Source: Ptychodera flava (Eukaryota > Hemichordata > Enteropneusta > Ptychoderidae). Taken from it: a DNA stretch of 64,000 bases. The translations under genes were made by a program, and so were the position numbers. The notes under the pieces are model-generated. The model did not search any database. It had not been told where the DNA came from and saw only the letters and a list, made by a program, of their open reading frames with translations. Positions 59,401 through 64,000 of the stretch are shown piece after piece. The stretch spans positions 46,035,629 to 46,099,628 of the forward strand of contig NC_091932.1 in assembly GCF_041260155.1 (NCBI RefSeq). The letters are read 5' to 3'. Each line of letters opens with the position of its first letter. Within the stretch, counting starts at the first letter, position 1.

Positions 59401-61036
59401 ATTTCTGCATTGAAATGCAAGATCAAACATCATAGTCCACAGTACAACGTGTCAAGATACTCATTGCATGTAGACTGTAAGCTTAATTTTGCAGACGACA
59501 CAAAGATTTACAATAAAAGCTTAGTAGTATGCACCTCGAACAGGGAAAGACTTAAAATTTTGCTCAAACTTTCCTGTAGGAATACTTCAACCATTCTCTT
59601 TCAAAATCAAGGATAAAAATCGGGTGTCACCGTGCACATTTTGGTACCGGGGAAACAGATTACCAAAGATTTACCTATATTTTTGAAATTTAAAATTGAC
59701 GCCATCCCTATGTTAACTCTATGGAGAAAAATAACATTTTCGACTTTCGAAAAACTAAGACGTTGAAAATATTTCTTACACAAAGAGCTATAAAATGAAC
59801 CACAACAAGTGGTAGATCAGAAGAGAATTGTAAAAGTTAGAGAGTCCCGATATCTGTCTCCGAGGCGCATTCTACCTTAACAAATCGAGTCATTAATTTG
59901 AGATCCCTGAGCTCTTTTGTATGCAAGTTCCGATTTGCAGAAAAATATAATTTGTTCTTATATTTCAAATTTAAAAGATGAAATTTCATATGGCGTTAAG
60001 CAGATTACAAGAAAGCGAAGGATGGGAGTATCAGAGAAAACCATAATGCATGGATGTCCTGCATTAAAGATTCGGAATCAAACCAAACAAGTCATTAAAA
60101 TTGCCAATGCTGGCATAAGGGTTACCTGTACGTTTGCACTCGCTTGTTTTTTCATCTGGGTACATATCATCCGGGCAGGTTTCAACACAATCGCCTTCTG
60201 AGAGGTAGTATGGAGATTGACACCGAGTGCAGAAAGTCCGACCAAAGCATTTTGCACAGTTGTCGACTTTACATTCTGGGAAAGAAAAGGAAAGCATTAG
60301 GCTTGATCACAGACAAGGAGAAAATTTGTATGTGGTTCGATCTTGTATAATAAATCGTGTGAAAGATAGACTGTAAGACCGAGCGTAAACAAGTTACAAA
60401 CACAAGTACATGCATCGTTAGGGCCTATATCATATATTTGTCAAAATTTCGATCGATTTACTTGTGAATATGTTTACGTCTGAGGCAATCAAGCATCGGT
60501 CATTTTTCATTAATTTTGTTTAATATGAGATACTACTTATATTGTTTGACATGTTGAAAGATACTGAATGAATGGGTGACCATGCATATATTCGACCCCG
60601 GTTTAAAGCACGATCAATGAAACCATCGCGAAAATGAATTAATGGTCATGACCGTCAATTCATTTTTGCGATTGTTTCATTTAATTTATCGAATATATGC
60701 ATGGTCACCCATTTATTCAGTATCTTTCAACATGTCAAGCAATATAAGTAGTATCTTGCATCAAACAAAATTCATGAAATATGGCCGACTTTGTCCTTTT
60801 AATTATCGTTCTGTTATAACATCGCATTGCTCTTACATTCTGACATACTACTTGAAATTACCTACTGTAACACATGTTCATCTCCGGTGCCCTGTGTCCA
60901 TAGTAACCGACGGGGCACTCATGCGTGCAAATGCCGATATGTTTCATGTCACTTCTGTGAAGAAGTAGAAAGAGTCTGGGTCGACACGTCACGCAGCCAT
61001 TGTAGGTGGAACATGTCTTACATCCGTGCCTACACT
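53207..61036 (-). CDS. RSPO: R-spondin gene (secreted Wnt agonist)
   Basis: Join on the minus strand: 61036-60866, 60275-60126, 55212-55027, 53424-53207. Junction phases agree and give one frame of about 241 residues without the N-terminus; vertebrate R-spondins have about 230-270. Domain order is furin-like repeat 1, furin-like repeat 2, TSP1, then a basic tail, one per exon as in vertebrates. R-spondins are secreted, bind LGR4/5/6 and the E3 ligases ZNRF3/RNF43, and so raise Frizzled levels and Wnt signalling. The TSP1 segment (CKMKPRHCP) is closest by eye to vertebrate RSPO2 (CKMTMRHCP). The signal-peptide exon is not resolved. Most deuterostome invertebrates are expected to have one RSPO gene, so no paralogue number is assigned. 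Confidence 0.93.
53425..55026. other. R-spondin last intron
   Basis: Unique AT-rich sequence; no gene or clear mobile element seen. Confidence 0.6.
55027..55212 (-). CDS. RSPO: R-spondin exon: TSP type 1 domain
   Basis: Acceptor tttatttgcag, donor CCAG|GTGAGA, phase 1 at both ends. Encodes [20 protein letters not shown], then [18 protein letters not shown] and CKMKPRHCP. The W-x-x-W motif (WSAW) is a C-mannosylation site in this family. The domain is linked to heparan sulfate binding. Confidence 0.95.
55845..56648. mobile_element. PIF/Harbinger-like MITE with TAA duplication, in R-spondin intron
   Basis: Starts GGGAGCCGTCATTATTTACG and ends CGTAAATAATGACGTTTCCC, flanked by TAA on both sides (55842-55844 and 56649-56651). 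The 3-bp TAA duplication fits PIF/Harbinger. Length is 804 bp. ORFs inside (about 105 codons on both strands) show no transposase signature. Confidence 0.8.
56652..59519. other. R-spondin intron, no gene recognised
   Basis: Contains a G-run at 57480-57488, a short palindrome (gacaactacgtagttgtt) near 58852 and ORFs of up to 128 codons (59027-59413) without recognisable domains. Confidence 0.5.
59520..59890. repeat. Dispersed repeat family member
   Basis: One 190-bp-type unit (atgcacctcgaacag; caaccattctctttc; gtcaccgtgcacat) followed by 'gttaactctatgga', 'acaagtggtagatcag' and 'gcgcattctacctta', the same order as 46.4-46.7 kb. Confidence 0.7.
60126..60275 (-). CDS. RSPO: R-spondin exon: furin-like repeat 2
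   Basis: Acceptor tttctttcccag, donor ACAG|GTAACC, phase 1 at both ends, exactly 50 codons. Encodes [19 protein letters not shown], then [18 protein letters not shown]. The two phenylalanines in CFGRTFC align with RSPO1 Phe106 and Phe110, known LGR contacts. Confidence 0.95.
60485..60799. mobile_element. Palindromic MITE, full copy, in R-spondin intron
   Basis: The arms 60524-60625 and 60655-60757 pair over about 100 bp (gagatactacttatattgtt with its complement; gaatgaatgggtgaccatgc with its complement). The outer right end is 'atggccgactttgtcc'. It lies between the two furin-repeat exons of R-spondin. Same family as 48050-48262. Confidence 0.8.
60866..61036 (-). CDS. RSPO: R-spondin exon: furin-like repeat 1
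   Basis: Acceptor tacttcttttgcag, donor ACA|GTAGGT, phase 1 at both ends. Encodes [18 protein letters not shown], then [16 protein letters not shown] and [17 protein letters not shown]. The Cys spacing matches vertebrate repeat 1. By alignment the arginine equal to RSPO1 Arg66 is present (HRSD) while the position of Gln71 is His (MKH). Splicing at the first GTAGGT gives the conserved Tyr-Lys-Cys-Lys junction; a GT 4 nt further on would shift the frame. Confidence 0.93.
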
Positions 61037-61196
61037 CTGCAAAAGAAGTAAAGCAAAATGTTGGAGAATGATTTAGATTTGATTCGCTCTTTAAATGACA
61101 GTATTTACCCTGAACGGTTCCACACACACCGACAGAAGAGCCCGAAATTAAGCACAACAATATGTTTATTTTTATTGCCAAAACGAGATAGACGAA
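61037..61196 (-). other. Candidate N-terminal coding segment of R-spondin
   Basis: The frame of the repeat-1 exon stays open upstream and reads [20 protein letters not shown], then [10 protein letters not shown], a signal-peptide-like stretch. It could be spliced at CAGG|GTAAAT (about 61110) into the next exon in phase 1, leaving an intron of about 75 nt. It lacks an in-frame ATG, so an upstream exon would have to supply one. An alternative small exon is listed at 61484-61525. Confidence 0.35.
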
Positions 61197-61483
61197 CTAG
61201 ACAAGCTCAAAGCCTAATAAGCAACGTGGCTAATTTAAAGCGCGCTAGCATGTGTACTAGTATTTTGTAAAGCGTCCCGGATTACTATTTTATACAAGTT
61301 CAGCGACAGAATGTTACATTTACTGGCTTGCATATATAGTTCAGAAATGCTTGTTTAAAAGTGTTTATTTTTTCCGAAGATCGACTGCAAAAAGCTTGCG
61401 GCGAGCGTCATTTAAACAGAGATGTGTCAGCACCGAGTGATAACTGGAATTAAACCAAACATACAGAAAATTTGAAAACTAAC

Positions 61484-61525
61484 CCTGGTCAAACAACAGT
61501 GGGGAAACTCCGGTCGTGACTTGAG
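61484..61525 (-). other. Alternative candidate small 5' exon of R-spondin
   Basis: Acceptor ttattttatag, 42 nt, donor CCAGG|GTTAGT, phase 1 at both ends. Encodes QVTTGVSPLLFDQ. The phase fits the repeat-1 exon. No homology supports it. Confidence 0.25.
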
Positions 61526-61529
61526 CTAT

Positions 61530-64000
61530 AAAATAACAACAAATACAAAACCAATCAAGTTGTGTCTCTTACTTTCTTTGAATGTTTTTTTATAAAGACG
61601 AAATCTTTACCGTAACTTTCATTTTTGGTGTATGCTCTGTGTTATTATATTGATGTATAATTGACATTTTATATTAATTGCCGTTATAAGTGTTCTCGAT
61701 AGTTTTTGGACGCCCTCTTGCGATTAAATGTTCTGAGTATAAGCATCTCCAGGGAACTTAAAGAATTGCCCGAAGCTTCGAAGTGGCGGTACAACAACTG
61801 ACCAGCAAAACTCAGACCAAAGGTCCGAATAAGAAAATAAACTACTGTTTCCATTCAATGTGATTTCACAAGTGGGTGGGTTTTGAGGGGGTCACGTGAC
61901 TCCATGCCCCATCGGAGGGGCAACCGAAGAATAGCAAGGCAGAATGAGCGAATCGGAGTGTGAAAATCCAAAGAATGCCCAGTATTCGAAGTGGCATTGT
62001 TATTCTGAAGATCTTGTTATTTCGATCGGCATTATTCCGAACCGAGGTCCTGACATCACTTATGGGGCTCTTAAATTGGAGAAAAGAAAAGGCGAATTAA
62101 CGTATGCGTGTATTGTCGCGACGCATTACACAGGGAGACGCTACTATTAGAAGTTTAACTAGTTATGTCGTACATTCAGACAATACCACTGAAAAAGCTC
62201 GGCGACCTCTAGTCTCTTCAACTTGTCTCTACTTTTCCCTTAAAAGTATGTGCAGATTGGCTTCAGATAACTTTCTCAGGGAATTTTCTCTACCGTTGAG
62301 TTCATTTCAACCGTTGTATTTTATTGGCCGCGTCGCATGCAATCGGTCATGTGTTAATCTGCACTGCTTGTTACAAGATGGAGAGTTCATAAACAGAGAT
62401 TTACGAGAATATTATTAGTTTAATGAATTATGGTGATTTATTAGTCACAGTCAGAAACGAGTAAGAAAGAACATAAAGTGTTTCACAAAAGATTGTGTTC
62501 TTTTATTCTTATAGGTCAGGTACGCTTGGATTAAGATGACAAAAGCGAATAAAACCACAGCTTTTCTGAGATTTCCGTTCTGAATCTAGCGATGACGTCA
62601 CAAGGGAAAAGGATATCACAAATTAATAATTCCTGCACGAAATTATTTGATCGATTGTCAAAGTTTGCCATGCGATACGGATTTCTATCTTCACATGCGA
62701 AGTTATACTTTCTTACTTTCATTCAACTGAGAATGCTATAAGCGTGACAACCCGTTTCGCAATTTTGGTAAAAGCAATAATAAAGTAGCGTTTTTATCCG
62801 GATTCCATCGAAAAAAGTCTATCTTCATTCATACCTTCCGGATGCGTTTTGTCAAGTCATGTTTTCTTTTCATATTGAACTATTCGCTGTAATTTTTGAT
62901 ATTATGAATTTATTTCAGCGAACCTGAATTTAGGAGTGCTATAGTTGATTTGTCTTGGAAGAGTATCTAATGCAACCACACTATTGTTTCTATAGTCCTT
63001 CCATGGTATAGCATAACTGTTTCCAACGGATTGCTGCGATCCGTTTGCCTAGCACTAAGTGAGAGAGTGAAACCTAATGGTGCGTTATCTTCTTTGCGTA
63101 AGTTTACGTCCAACTGTCACATAGATAAGTCACTGGCCTGAGTTTGACAGCTGTCTGTCGAGCGACTGCTGACTTTGACAGTCGTTCCAAGACAGTGATC
63201 CCGAAAAATCCTTTCTGTGGGCAAGGTGGGTGTTTGGGTGGTCGATTGTAAACCGATCCTGTAGCCCAAAGGCAGGTTTTGTTTACCGGACGGGAATTGT
63301 CACTTTCTATTCAGGTTTTAGTAACTTCCCCGTGAATTCCGCTTTGACAAGTGGGTGGAAAATTTAGACTGGTGATCAAAACTTCACCGAAAGCCAAATT
63401 GTTTAAGATATGTGACCCAGAGAAAGGAGTGCGGTCTCCTGTTGCACGGACTATGGTAAGAATTCAAACAAGCACTACAAAATATGCGAAGGGCTAGAGT
63501 TGTGTACAACAGGTGGTCGTGGAAGCGTTTGGCTTGAGAGACCAAATGGACTGGCAATAAGAAAGAAATTTCCTTTGAATAAATCGAGCATAACTTCATT
63601 ATCATTTAGCCTTACAATTGAAGGGACATTTCCACTTATCAGAGAATTGACGTCACCCGACTAAAGTAGTTACTCGGCGCGGCGCATAAATGAAGTTTGT
63701 AGTCGTCAGACTCGCTGTCAACTTGAGCCTCTCCGAAATTGATGATGCAAATTTTTGTCACGTTTCGCAAACTCCTTGAGTTGGATTTCTCGAGGAACAA
63801 AATGAATTGGTGAGTTTTCTTTACGAATAGCGTCAGGCGTCTTATGGTTTCCACTTATTTCAAATTATGGGAGACAGTGATAAATACTCTGTGGACGAGA
63901 ATTTGTCGCCGAAATCGAGCATCGGCGTCGCCGGAAATTGGTGTTGAAAGACGCCATTGTTGTAAAAGTATATGATAACACAGTGGAGCTGTTTAGAGGA
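61530..64000. other. No supported gene
   Basis: May contain the 5' end and promoter of R-spondin, which is transcribed leftward. ORFs of up to 104 codons show no domains or signal peptides. 'gacaagtgggtgg' and 'cacaagtgggtggg' occur at 63349 and 61869. Confidence 0.4.

Noticed and set aside
59027-59413. 128-codon plus ORF in the R-spondin intron
   Set aside because: No recognisable domain, low-complexity Phe/Ile/Cys stretch, and overlaps repeat sequence at its end.
61944-62418. Two overlapping plus ORFs of 68 and 104 codons
   Set aside because: No domain, signal peptide or splice chain; cannot be told from chance ORFs.

Overview
The window is eukaryotic, AT-rich and intron-bearing. It holds two multi-exon genes on the minus strand, one decayed gene on the plus strand, and a large load of small DNA transposons, Helentron/pearl-like repeats and micro- and minisatellites. 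An R-spondin gene, a TRIM-like NHL propeller protein and the style of the repeats suggest a marine invertebrate, most likely an invertebrate deuterostome such as a hemichordate. That placement is inference; no species-diagnostic sequence was recognised. Layout: 0.1-5.2 kb is a tandem duplication of about 1 kb, with a 2.77-kb terminal-inverted-repeat (TIR) element inserted in the second copy. 5.3-6.9 kb is another TIR element. 6.9-10.4 kb is a large tetranucleotide repeat field split by a hAT-like element. 11.1-12.4 kb is a decayed arylsulfatase B-like gene. 13.6-16.0 kb holds a Tc1/mariner-type element and a piggyBac-type MITE. 16.0-29.7 kb is the main gene. 30.8-31.6 kb is a Mutator-like element. 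33-34.7 kb and 39.9-41.5 kb are Helentron/pearl-like elements. 37.9-39.4 kb is a 36-bp minisatellite split by a LINE. 42-48 kb is a duplicated repeat block. 53.2-61.0 kb (or further) is the R-spondin gene. The main gene (minus strand, nine coding exons, 16029-29653) was assembled by hand from splice signals and matching phases into one frame of about 1685 codons. It runs: a duplicated module and a glycosyltransferase family 4-like (GT-B) domain; an acidic linker; a helical region; a coiled coil of four 28-residue repeats; an acidic region of four 18-residue repeats; a Ser/Gly-rich region of three roughly 21-residue repeats; and a C-terminal six-blade NHL propeller. I know of no named family with this order. 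It is the best candidate here for something undescribed, perhaps a receptor or sensor scaffold, though its function is not known. Its introns carry near-perfect palindromes up to 650 bp. The R-spondin gene (minus strand) shows both furin-like repeats, the TSP1 domain and the basic tail on separate exons with matching phases. Its N-terminal signal-peptide exon is unresolved. The two phenylalanines known to contact LGR4/5/6 are kept, while the glutamine that contacts ZNRF3/RNF43 is histidine. I saw no tRNA, rRNA, CRISPR array or virus-derived element.
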